From Alphaproteobacteria bacterium (GTDB lineage: Bacteria > Pseudomonadota > Alphaproteobacteria > GCA-2731375): 5,747 bases of DNA. A program made the position numbers and the translations under genes. Every line of letters begins with the position of its first letter. The stretch's first letter is position 1. Under the pieces are notes generated by a model. That model worked only from the letters and a program-made list of their open reading frames with translations, was not told the origin of the DNA and searched no databases. The DNA is taken from the NCBI GenBank assembly GCA_028281075.1, contig JANQKO010000409.1, positions 1-5,747 of the forward strand, written 5' to 3'. Below are positions 1 through 5,554 of the stretch, piece after piece.

Positions 1-158
1 GCGACGAAGGCGCCCAGCATCAGCAGGTCGCCTTGCGCGAAATTGATCATCTCGGTCGCCTTGTAGATCAAGACGAATCCGAGCGCGATCAGCCCGTAGA
101 TGCAGCCCAACGCCGCACCGTTGATCAGAAGCTGTATGACCTGAAAGCCGTCCGCCAT
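1..158 (-). CDS. livH: Branched-chain amino acid ABC transporter permease, LivH type (N-terminal part)
   Basis: This would be one of the two inner-membrane permease subunits of a high-affinity branched-chain amino acid (or related amide/urea) ABC importer. Only the first 52 residues are in the window; the gene continues past the left edge. The visible part has a short polar start (MADGFQ), then a hydrophobic helix with LLINGAALGCIYGLIALGFVLIY, then the family signature around residues 38-52, INFAQGDLLMLGAFV, which corresponds to the INFAHGE..MLGA motif of LivH proteins. I chose the ATG at 158 because family members usually begin just before this helix. An in-frame ATG at 176 would add six residues (MERARG), and purine-rich stretches lie very close to both. 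The family call is confident. The substrate cannot be read from this fragment, and livH is used in the family sense only. Confidence 0.88.
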   Translation of the reverse strand, partial: MADGFQVIQLLINGAALGCIYGLIALGFVLIYKATEMINFAQGDLLMLGAFV

Positions 159-183
159 ACCCCTGGCGCGTTCCATCCCTGTC

Positions 184-211
184 AAAAAACGCGGCGCTTG
201 TAAGCGCGCCG
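184..211 (-). terminator. Terminator-like hairpin with T6 tract in the livH leader (possible attenuator)
   Basis: Read on the minus strand, CGGCGC (211-206) pairs with GCGCCG (197-192) across an 8-nt loop. An alternative pairing is GCGCTT/AAGCGC with a 2-nt loop. Two bases later comes TTTTTT (189-184). This is the layout of an intrinsic terminator, yet it lies only 8 to 26 nt upstream of the livH start candidates. No minus-strand gene ends here, because the upstream neighbour points the other way. A 26-codon minus-strand ORF (262-182) runs through the hairpin and its stop codon overlaps the T tract; it is Arg/Lys-rich rather than Leu/Ile/Val-rich. A 5'-leader attenuator is possible. The stem is short, so chance is not excluded. 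Confidence 0.4.
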
Positions 212-293
212 TTGCCCCTTTTTGTCCTGCATTCGGCGCGTGCACGCAACAGGTAATTGCATGGCAGCTCTGCAACCGCTACGGCGGCAGGCA

Positions 294-302
294 TGATACA
301 AT
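294..302 (+). promoter_or_regulatory. Extended -10 promoter candidate for the EamA transporter gene
   Basis: TGATACAAT contains a -10 hexamer TACAAT (5 of 6 matches to TATAAT) preceded by TG one base upstream, which makes an extended -10. No good -35 hexamer is seen at 16-18 bp, which extended -10 promoters can tolerate. Transcription would start near 308-310, leaving a leader of about 50 nt before the ATG at 360. This is sequence matching only. Confidence 0.35.
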
Positions 303-309
303 GCGGTCC

Positions 310-326
310 GTGCCGGCAGCCGGCAC
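310..326. repeat. Perfect 17-bp palindrome, candidate operator or leader hairpin
   Basis: GTGCCGGC and GCCGGCAC are perfect 8-bp inverted arms around a single central A at 318. The element starts just downstream of the proposed -10 box, at the expected transcription start of the EamA gene, where a bound repressor would block initiation. The 1-nt centre is too small for a good RNA loop, which favours a protein-binding site over an RNA hairpin. GGC/GCC palindromes are also common by chance in DNA this GC-rich. Confidence 0.4.
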
Positions 327-359
327 CGGTCCCTGGCCTCCAGCCCCGCGAGTACGGCG

Positions 360-1292
360 ATGTTTCCCGTCAGCTATCTGCGCGCCGCCGTCAACGGCGC
401 TTCGGCCAACCTGCAAGGCATGCTGTGGATGGCGCTGGCCGGGCTGATCTTCGCCTTGTTCACCGGCATCGTCCGGCACGTGTCGACCGATATGGACCCG
501 ATGCAGGCCGCCTTCCTGCGCTACGCCTTCGGCCTGATCTTCATCGCCCCCTTCGTCATGCGCATGCGGCTCGGCAGCCTGCGCCCCGGATACCTGGCCC
601 TGCACGGGCTGCGCGGCCTGGTGCACGGGATCGGCGTCCTCTGCTGGTTCATCGCCATGAGCCGCATTCCGCTGGCCGAGGTGACGGCGCTCGGCTTCAC
701 CTCGCCCGTCTTCGCCACCGTCGGCGCCGTCCTGTTCCTGGGCGAACGGGTCCGCCTGCGCCGGATCGGCGCCGTCTGCATGGGCTTCGCCGGCGCGCTG
801 GTCATCCTGCGGCCGGGTGTCGAAGCCATCGATATCGGCGCCATCGCCATGCTGATCGCGGCGCCGCTGTTCGCCGTGTCGAAGATCGTCGCCAAGGTGC
901 TGACGCTGCGAGAATCGACGCCGACCATCGTCGCCTCGCTGTCGCTGCTGGTCACCATCGTGCTGCTGCCGCCGGCCATCGCCGTCTGGCGGCCGCCGAC
1001 CTGGGAGGAATACGGCTGGATGCTGCTGACGGCGGCGCTGGCGACGCTCGGCCATCTGGCCATGGTGCAGGCCTTCCGCTCGGCCGACCTGACCGTGACC
1101 CAGCCGGTCGAGTTCCTGCAGCTCGTCTGGGCGACGCTGCTGGGCCTCTACCTGTTCAGCGAGACACCGGACGTCTGGGTCTGGATCGGCGGCGCCGTGA
1201 TCATCGGCAGCGCCACCTACATCGCCCACCGCGAGGCCCTGATGCGCCAGAACGCGACCGGCCCGAACACGCCGCCGGCCGGACCGCACTGA
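360..1292 (+). CDS. EamA/DMT-superfamily transporter, ten transmembrane helices
   Basis: The gene encodes a 310-residue inner-membrane carrier of the drug/metabolite transporter superfamily (EamA; RhaT/YdcZ-like permeases), whose members move metabolites or amino acids, often as exporters. Two tandem EamA repeats are visible at about residues 20-150 and 160-290, each with around five hydrophobic helices. The first ends in the typical LGERVRLRRIGAVCMGFAGALVIL stretch split over residues 127-150, and the second in FSETPDVWVWIGGAVIIG (266-283). Length is normal for the family. The ATG at 360 has only a weak ribosome site; an in-frame ATG at 420, preceded by AAGG, would start directly at the first helix. 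The in-frame stop at 294-296 rules out any longer form with an ATG. The gene diverges from livH and converges on the Ldh2-family gene. The substrate is unknown. Confidence 0.92.
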   Translation: MFPVSYLRAAVNGASANLQGMLWMALAGLIFALFTGIVRHVSTDMDPMQAAFLRYAFGLIFIAPFVMRMRLGSLRPGYLALHGLRGLVHGIGVLCWFIAMSRIPLAEVTALGFTSPVFATVGAVLFLGERVRLRRIGAVCMGFAGALVILRPGVEAIDIGAIAMLIAAPLFAVSKIVAKVLTLRESTPTIVASLSLLVTIVLLPPAIAVWRPPTWEEYGWMLLTAALATLGHLAMVQAFRSADLTVTQPVEFLQLVWATLLGLYLFSETPDVWVWIGGAVIIGSATYIAHREALMRQNATGPNTPPAGPH

Positions 1293-1304
1293 CGCCGGGC
1301 GTCA
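1290..1304. terminator. Small hairpin carrying both stop codons of two convergent genes
   Basis: TGACGC-CGG-GCGTCA is a perfect 6-bp inverted repeat with a 3-nt loop. Its left arm begins with the TGA stop of the EamA gene and its right arm ends with the TCA that is the TGA stop of the opposing dehydrogenase gene. Only ATTTG follows on the plus strand and no T tract follows on the minus strand, so it would be a weak intrinsic terminator at best. The symmetry may partly follow from having two facing TGA codons. Confidence 0.3.
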
Positions 1305-2399
1305 TTTGACGGCATCGGCGAGCAGCGCGTCGGTCTCCTCCTGGCCCAGCCCGACCCCGCGCGCGGCGCCGAGAATGGCCTGCCAGGCGTCGTCCGTCAG
1401 CGGCACGCCGTCGCGCTCGCGCGCCGTCCGCCGCTGCCGCTCCGGCTCGCCCGGAATCAGTACCTCGCCGTCGGGATCGACGGGATTCGCGCTCTTGAAG
1501 AAGTCGATATAGCCCGCGACCTCACCGGCGAACGCATCGCCAGAGCCGAAGAATGCCGGCGACATGTAAAGCGACAGCATGCCGTTGGCGACCGACCGCT
1601 CGCCCGGCCCGGCGCAGCCCGAGCCGGTCAGCGCGCCGGCCAGCAGCTCGCACAGCAGCGCCAAGCCCGAGCCCTTGTGCTCGCCCATGGCACGGATCGC
1701 GCCGGGGCCGTTGCGGGGGTTCGGCGACGTGCCCGGCGCGACCACGCCGTAAAGCGCCACCGGATCGGTGGTCGGCTTGCCGTCGGGGCCGATCAGGCTG
1801 CCCTCGGGCAGCGGCTTGCCGCCGTTCATGGCCACCAGCGCCTTGCCCTCGGCGACGACCGAGGTGGCGAAGTCGAGGATCATCGGCGGCTTGCCGGCGA
1901 CCGGCACGCCGGCGGCGAACGGCGCCGTCGACAGGCGCCGGCTGGTGCCGCCGAAAGGCGCCACCAGCAGGCTGCCGGCGACATTGACGAAATGCACCGA
2001 GACCAGGCCCTCGGCCGCGGCCATCTCCGCCCACTCGCCGATGCGGCCGAGATGACCGGCATGGCGCAGCGCGATCAGCGCCACGCCGTTCGCCGCCGCC
2101 TTGTCGATCCCGTGCCGCACCGCCAGCGGCCCGACGGTCTGGCCGAAGCCGAAATTGCCGTCCAGTACCGCCAGGACGTCGTTCTCGGTCACGACCGTCA
2201 GTCCCTGCCCCGCCTTCACCTTGCCGGCGCGCAGGTATTCCACATAGCGCGGCACCCGAATCACGCCGTGGCTGTCATGGCCGGCCAGGTTGGCGTTGCT
2301 GAGGTAGAGCGCGATCCGATCGCTTTCGGCCCGGTCGCAGCCGGCGGCGGAAAAAATGGCCGAGACCAGCCGGCGAAGCGGTGCGATTTCAATATGCAA
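1302..2399 (-). CDS. Ldh2-family NAD(P)-dependent hydroxyacid (malate/lactate) dehydrogenase, HcxB/YbiC-like
   Basis: The product is a 365-residue cytoplasmic oxidoreductase of the Ldh2/MDH2 family (malate, L-lactate, ureidoglycolate and 2-hydroxycarboxylate dehydrogenases), which is unrelated to classical Rossmann lactate dehydrogenases and interconverts 2-hydroxy and 2-oxo acids with NAD(P). Visible signatures are NANLAGHDSHG (35-45; H41, S43, H44), RHAGHLGRIG (112-121; H116 aligns with the family catalytic His), DFATS (176-180) and GEHKG (239-243). The C-terminal LIPGEPE...RRTARERDGVPLTDDAWQ pattern closely resembles E. coli HcxB (YbiC). Length is normal. The start is a TTG at 2399, supported by AGGGAG six bases upstream. 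At 157-160 the sequence reads STAP where relatives usually have GTNP, so the Asn is missing. Substrate cannot be assigned. The gene converges on the EamA gene with a 9-bp gap, and no clear promoter was found upstream. Confidence 0.9.
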   Translation of the reverse strand: MHIEIAPLRRLVSAIFSAAGCDRAESDRIALYLSNANLAGHDSHGVIRVPRYVEYLRAGKVKAGQGLTVVTENDVLAVLDGNFGFGQTVGPLAVRHGIDKAAANGVALIALRHAGHLGRIGEWAEMAAAEGLVSVHFVNVAGSLLVAPFGGTSRRLSTAPFAAGVPVAGKPPMILDFATSVVAEGKALVAMNGGKPLPEGSLIGPDGKPTTDPVALYGVVAPGTSPNPRNGPGAIRAMGEHKGSGLALLCELLAGALTGSGCAGPGERSVANGMLSLYMSPAFFGSGDAFAGEVAGYIDFFKSANPVDPDGEVLIPGEPERQRRTARERDGVPLTDDAWQAILGAARGVGLGQEETDALLADAVK

Positions 2400-2405
2400 G
2401 ACAAT

Positions 2406-2411
2406 CTCCCT
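2406..2411 (-). promoter_or_regulatory. Ribosome binding site fixing the TTG start of the Ldh2-family gene
   Basis: On the minus strand AGGGAG (2411-2406) lies exactly 6 nt before the TTG at 2399-2397. This is the best Shine-Dalgarno match in the window and decides in favour of the rare TTG start. Confidence 0.65.
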
Positions 2412-2440
2412 GGGTAACCGTAAATGTTAGGCTGTGGGAT

Positions 2441-2454
2441 GCCCGATTCCGGGC
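2441..2454. repeat. Short hairpin followed by a G-rich run in the intergenic region
   Basis: GCCCG-ATTC-CGGGC forms a 5-bp stem with a 4-nt loop, and on the plus strand it runs into GGGGGG. It lies in the 287-bp gap between the divergent Ldh2-family and formyltransferase-like genes. The rest of that gap holds AT-richer stretches around 2470-2500 and no ORF resembling a known protein. No T tract follows on either strand, so it is not a convincing terminator; its role is unknown. Confidence 0.25.
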
Positions 2455-2580
2455 GGGGGGAAAGGGTGGCTCAATATCTTAGAGTTAATTGGTTCACAGG
2501 TCGCGTTACCGTCGCCGGCCTAGAACCGAAAAGGGGGCGTCAATCCGGCTCGGACCCGGTGTCAAGCATTCTCTAAGCCG

Positions 2581-2611
2581 TTGCCATTGCTCAACCTTTT
2601 CCGCCTATCAT
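2581..2611 (+). promoter_or_regulatory. Possible sigma-70 promoter for the formyltransferase-like gene
   Basis: TTGCCA (2581-2586, 5 of 6 to TTGACA) and TATCAT (2606-2611, 5 of 6 to TATAAT) are separated by 19 bp, or by 18 bp if the alphaproteobacterial form CTATCA is used. The spacer is a little long. Transcription would start near 2618, about 70-100 nt before the two start candidates at 2687 and 2720. Confidence 0.3.
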
Positions 2612-2686
2612 GGCGTGAGTGGATCGATAGACGTCAGCGCGGTCATTGCATACACCGATATGATGAAACTGACACAGTCCTGATCC

Positions 2687-4420
2687 GTGGCAGACCACGC
2701 GACAAATGGCGGCGGCGGCATGTCGCAGCTTTACGCCCCCATTTCCGTCGGGCCGGGGCGGCCGCTGCGCGTCGGCGTGATGCTGAACCAGCTGGACGAC
2801 TTCGCCTGGATCCGGCGGGTTCTGGCCGACATTCGGGATTCCGGCTTTGCCTCCGTGGTGCTCGCGGTTCTGAACGACTCGGACAAGCCGCCGCCCAAGA
2901 GCCGGCTGCTGCGGTTCGTGAACGGCGAGATGAATCTCGGCCGCGAGCTCTACTGGCGCTACAGCCTGCTGGACGCCCGGGTCAACGACAGGCATCACGA
3001 CGCCTTCCGGCTGGTCGACCTGCGGCCGGCGCTCGGCGACGCCGACGTCATGCCGGTGCGGCCGATCGCCCGCAAGTTCGTGCACCGTTTCGCCGACGCC
3101 GATATCGCGGCGATCCGGTCCTACGATCTCGACGTCATGATCCGCTTCGGCTTCAACATCATTCGCGGCGACATCCTGAACGTCGCCCGGCATGGCGTCT
3201 GGTCCTATCACCACGGCGACAACAACGCCTATCGCGGCGGGCCGGCCCTGTTCTGGGAAATCTACGAGGGCAACCCGCTGTCCGGCACCATCCTGCAGGT
3301 CCTGACCGACGAGCTGGACGGCGGCAAGGTGATCTACCGGTCGTTCGCCGCCACCATCGATTCCATCTGGCTGAGCAATAACCGCGAAGAGACCTACTGG
3401 AAGACGACGGCCTTCGTGATCCGCTGCCTGCGGCGGCTGCAGCGCGGCGGCGGCGCCGGCCTGCCGGGCGAGGCCGAGCCGTCGGCCTACAAGCGCAAGA
3501 TCTATCGCCAGCCCGCCAACCGGGAGATGTCGTCCTTTCTGCTGCGGGCCGCCGGCCGGGTGCTGCGCGGCAAGTGGCGCAACCTGTCCGGCAGCAATCA
3601 ATGGCTGATCGGCTACCGCAGCGAACCGTCGAAGTTCCTCGCCAACAGCGAAACCGCCGATCTCGGCGGCTTCACGCCGATCGTGCCGCCGAAAAAGCGA
3701 TCCTTCGCCGATCCCTTCATCTTCCACCATGACGGCCGCGACTACGTCTTCATCGAGGACCTGGACGAGACCACCGGCCGCGGGCGCATCGCCGTGATGA
3801 CCATCGGCGACGACGGCCGGCCCGGCCCGCCCGAGCCGGCGCTGGAACGCGACTACCACCTGTCCTATCCGTTCCTGTTCGCCTGGCGCGGCGACGTCTA
3901 CATGCTGCCAGAGACGGCGGCCACGCGCTCGCTGCAGCTCTTCCGGGCCACGCGCTTCCCCTACGACTGGGAGCTGCACAGCGAGCCCATGCGCGGCTAC
4001 CCCATGGTCGACGCGACGCTGCACGAGCAGGACGGCCGCTGGTACATGTTCGTCAACGTCAGCGAGCGCGGCGGCTCGCTGGACGACGAGCTGTTCCTGT
4101 TCTTCGCCGACACGCCGCTCGGCCCCTGGCAGCCGCATCCGCTGAACCCCATCAAGTCCGATGTCCGCTCGGCCCGCCCCGCCGGCCGCCTGTTCCGGCG
4201 CCAGGGCAAGCTGATCCGGCCGGCGCAGGACTGCTCGACCAGCTACGGCGCGGCGATCAACCTCTGCGAGGTCGAGGTGCTGTCCGAGACCGACTATCGC
4301 GAACGCATCGTCGAGCGTCTGGAGCCGAGCTGGCGTCCGGGCCTCGACGGCTGCCACACCTTGAGCTTCTCCGACCGCATGGAATTCATCGACGGCAAGC
4401 GCACCGTCCTGAAGATCTGA
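2687..4420 (+). CDS. Formyltransferase-like domain fused to a GINT1 N-terminal-like five-bladed propeller
   Basis: This is a 577-residue soluble two-domain protein with no signal peptide. Residues about 26-222 resemble formyltransferases (PurN/Fmt fold): SYHHGDNNAYRG (173-184) aligns with the HPSLLP..RG loop, and TDELDGG (207-213) matches the PurN motif. The catalytic His (H175) and Asp (D211) are kept, but the triad Asn is Ser (S173). A basic linker (about 245-300) follows. Residues about 303-577 contain propeller-like repeats, SFADPFIF...DGRDYVFIED, LSYPFLF...GDVYMLPET, VDATL...DGRWYMF and SARPAGRLF...GKLIRPAQD, recalling the GH43-like N-terminal domain of plant glucosamine inositolphosphorylceramide transferase 1; no glycosyltransferase domain is present. 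The GTG at 2687 lacks a clear ribosome site, and the ATG at 2720 (residue 12) is as likely. It precedes a CDP-alcohol phosphatidyltransferase by 132 bp. Domain calls are confident; the reaction and substrate are unknown, with surface-glycan or lipid head-group modification the best guess. Confidence 0.82.
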   Translation: MADHATNGGGGMSQLYAPISVGPGRPLRVGVMLNQLDDFAWIRRVLADIRDSGFASVVLAVLNDSDKPPPKSRLLRFVNGEMNLGRELYWRYSLLDARVNDRHHDAFRLVDLRPALGDADVMPVRPIARKFVHRFADADIAAIRSYDLDVMIRFGFNIIRGDILNVARHGVWSYHHGDNNAYRGGPALFWEIYEGNPLSGTILQVLTDELDGGKVIYRSFAATIDSIWLSNNREETYWKTTAFVIRCLRRLQRGGGAGLPGEAEPSAYKRKIYRQPANREMSSFLLRAAGRVLRGKWRNLSGSNQWLIGYRSEPSKFLANSETADLGGFTPIVPPKKRSFADPFIFHHDGRDYVFIEDLDETTGRGRIAVMTIGDDGRPGPPEPALERDYHLSYPFLFAWRGDVYMLPETAATRSLQLFRATRFPYDWELHSEPMRGYPMVDATLHEQDGRWYMFVNVSERGGSLDDELFLFFADTPLGPWQPHPLNPIKSDVRSARPAGRLFRRQGKLIRPAQDCSTSYGAAINLCEVEVLSETDYRERIVERLEPSWRPGLDGCHTLSFSDRMEFIDGKRTVLKI

Positions 4421-4490
4421 GCAAGGGTTCGAGACCGGACCTGGCGGCGGCGGCTTTGCACCGGATTGCCATAATTGGGTATTTTGCTGG

Positions 4491-4518
4491 CTTGACGTGA
4501 CGCGGGTCACGGCTATTT
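4491..4518 (+). promoter_or_regulatory. Alphaproteobacterial-type promoter candidate for the CDP-alcohol phosphatidyltransferase gene
   Basis: CTTGAC (4491-4496), a 16-bp spacer and CTATTT (4513-4518) match the CTTGAC-N17-CTATAT pattern described for rhizobial housekeeping promoters, with one mismatch and a spacer one base short. The upstream 40 bp are unusually AT-rich for this window. Transcription would begin near 4525, just before the TTG start candidates at 4553 and 4580. The downstream gene may therefore have its own promoter even though it follows the fusion gene on the same strand. Confidence 0.45.
4496..4511. promoter_or_regulatory. CRP/FNR-type dyad inside the promoter spacer (candidate operator)
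   Basis: CGTGAC-GCGG-GTCACG is a perfect 6-bp inverted repeat with a 4-bp centre. It can also be read as GTGA-N6-TCAC, the core of a CRP site, or as TGAC-N4-GTCA, close to FNR/DNR-type half sites. It fills the spacer between the proposed -35 and -10 boxes and overlaps the last base of the -35, so a bound protein would more likely repress than activate. The regulator is not identified. Confidence 0.4.
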
Positions 4519-4552
4519 GAGGTTCGAGCACCGATACTGACGCCAGCCCCGG

Positions 4553-5497
4553 TTGCAAGCCAGTAGAACGGTTAGTGTCTTGGCCGAGAAACACAGCGTC
4601 CGCGCCGTGGAACGGGTTTCCACGCTGCGGGAACGGACCCAGGGACCGTATCGCCGGTTCAACGATATCGGCGGCCTGCTCTATGGCGACTGGCTGTCGA
4701 CCTACGTCACCTGGCTGTTTCTGAAGCTGGGGATCGGGCCGACGGCGGCGTCGCTCGGCATGATCGGCTGCGGCGCGCTGGGCGTCGTGCTGGTGCCGTT
4801 CGACGGCGGCTGGGCCGTCGCCGGATGCCTGCTGATGATGGCCTTCTACATCCTCGATTGCGTCGACGGCGAGGTCGCGCGCTACCACGGCGTCGAGCGC
4901 TATATCTGGACCTTCTACGACTTCTTCTGCGACGTCTGCATCAAGAGTGCCTTCTTCGTCAGCCTCGGCCTGCACGCCACGATCCATGGCGGCCAGGGCT
5001 GGGCGCTACTGCTGGGCGTGGTGCCGGCGCTGGCCATGCTGTTCAAGAAATTCCTCGACCTGGCGCCGGTCTTCCTGACCGCGCAGCAGGTGTTGATGCG
5101 GTTCCCGCGCGAGCGCGAGGTGATCCTGCGCGATCTCGCGCCCGACGGGTCGGCGCCCGCCGCGGCGACGGACGCGCCCGACGCGGGCACCAGCCGGCGG
5201 GAATCGATCCGGCGGCACGGCAGCCCGATCGGCCTGCTGCGCGCCGTGCTGGTGAATTTCCATCTGGCGGTGATCGTGTTCCTGATCGGCGCGGTGCTCG
5301 ACCTCCACTTCGCCGCGCCCGTGCTGCTCGGCCATGCCGTCAGCTTCAAGACGCTGGCCCTGATCCTCTATGCCGCCAGCTTTTCCTATGACTTCGTCGA
5401 CCGCATGGTCGCGGCGGCGAAGCATGGCCGGTTCATGCGCGACAGCCGCGCCTTCGTCGAGTCCGCCCACCGCTTCCGGCTGGACGACCGGGAATAG
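4553..5497 (+). CDS. CDP-alcohol phosphatidyltransferase family membrane protein
   Basis: This inner-membrane enzyme family transfers a phospho-alcohol or phosphatidyl group from a CDP-activated donor to an alcohol acceptor, as in phospholipid or inositol-lipid synthesis. The signature lies at residues 102-127: D102-x2-D105-G106-x2-A109-R110-x8-W119-x3-D123-x3-D127. All four Asp residues that bind the metals and act in catalysis are present, but the usual Gly of the motif is Trp (W119). Hydrophobic helices surround the motif at about 64-101, 129-164, 228-258 and 262-280. A hydrophilic, Ala/Asp/Arg-rich loop at about 187-225 separates the halves. Length (up to 314 residues) is longer than the roughly 200 of minimal members. 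The start is uncertain: TTG at 4553, TTG at 4580 and GTG at 4607 are all in frame and none has a strong ribosome site. It follows the fusion gene on the same strand. Substrates are unknown. Confidence 0.87.
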   Translation: MQASRTVSVLAEKHSVRAVERVSTLRERTQGPYRRFNDIGGLLYGDWLSTYVTWLFLKLGIGPTAASLGMIGCGALGVVLVPFDGGWAVAGCLLMMAFYILDCVDGEVARYHGVERYIWTFYDFFCDVCIKSAFFVSLGLHATIHGGQGWALLLGVVPALAMLFKKFLDLAPVFLTAQQVLMRFPREREVILRDLAPDGSAPAAATDAPDAGTSRRESIRRHGSPIGLLRAVLVNFHLAVIVFLIGAVLDLHFAAPVLLGHAVSFKTLALILYAASFSYDFVDRMVAAAKHGRFMRDSRAFVESAHRFRLDDRE

Positions 5498-5523
5498 GGT
5501 TCGTGCCCGATATCACTCTCCGG

Positions 5524-5536
5524 CCTCGTCCCGAGG
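5524..5536. terminator. Short hairpin between convergent genes
   Basis: CCTCG-TCC-CGAGG makes a 5-bp stem with a 3-nt loop, 27 bp after the phosphatidyltransferase stop and 18 bp after the stop of the opposing gene. There is no T tract on either side. Its place in the 57-bp convergent gap is what suggests a termination role. Confidence 0.2.
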
Positions 5537-5554
5537 AGCGACCGGCAGGGCGCG

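Noticed and set aside
182..187. Perfect TTGACA -35 box on the minus strand just ahead of livH.
   Set aside because: No -10 hexamer lies 16-18 bp downstream, and transcription from it would start inside the coding region.
257..1309. Long plus-strand and minus-strand open frames overlapping the EamA gene.
   Set aside because: Their translations are Arg/Ala/Gly-rich and low in complexity, while the 360-1292 frame gives a clear ten-helix transporter.
2451..2466. G-rich run (GGGCGGGGGGAAAGGG) as a possible G-quadruplex.
   Set aside because: Only three separated G runs of three or more are present, so a three-tier quadruplex would need a zero-length loop or a fourth run that is not there.
2489..2683. 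A 64-codon plus-strand frame in the gap before the fusion gene.
   Set aside because: No ribosome site, no recognisable motif and an unconvincing Arg/Ser-rich translation; it also overlaps the proposed promoter.
4427..4528. Direct repeat GGTTCGAG at 4427-4434 and 4521-4528 flanking the gap between the paired genes.
   Set aside because: Eight bases is too short to be meaningful in this composition, and nothing between the copies looks like a mobile element.
2591..4987. Very long minus-strand open frame (798 codons) covering the fusion gene and the start of the phosphatidyltransferase gene.
   Set aside because: It is antisense to two genes with clear domain motifs, has a repetitive Ala/Gly/Val/Asp/Gln-rich composition and no recognisable domain. 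Long antisense frames are expected in GC-rich coding DNA.
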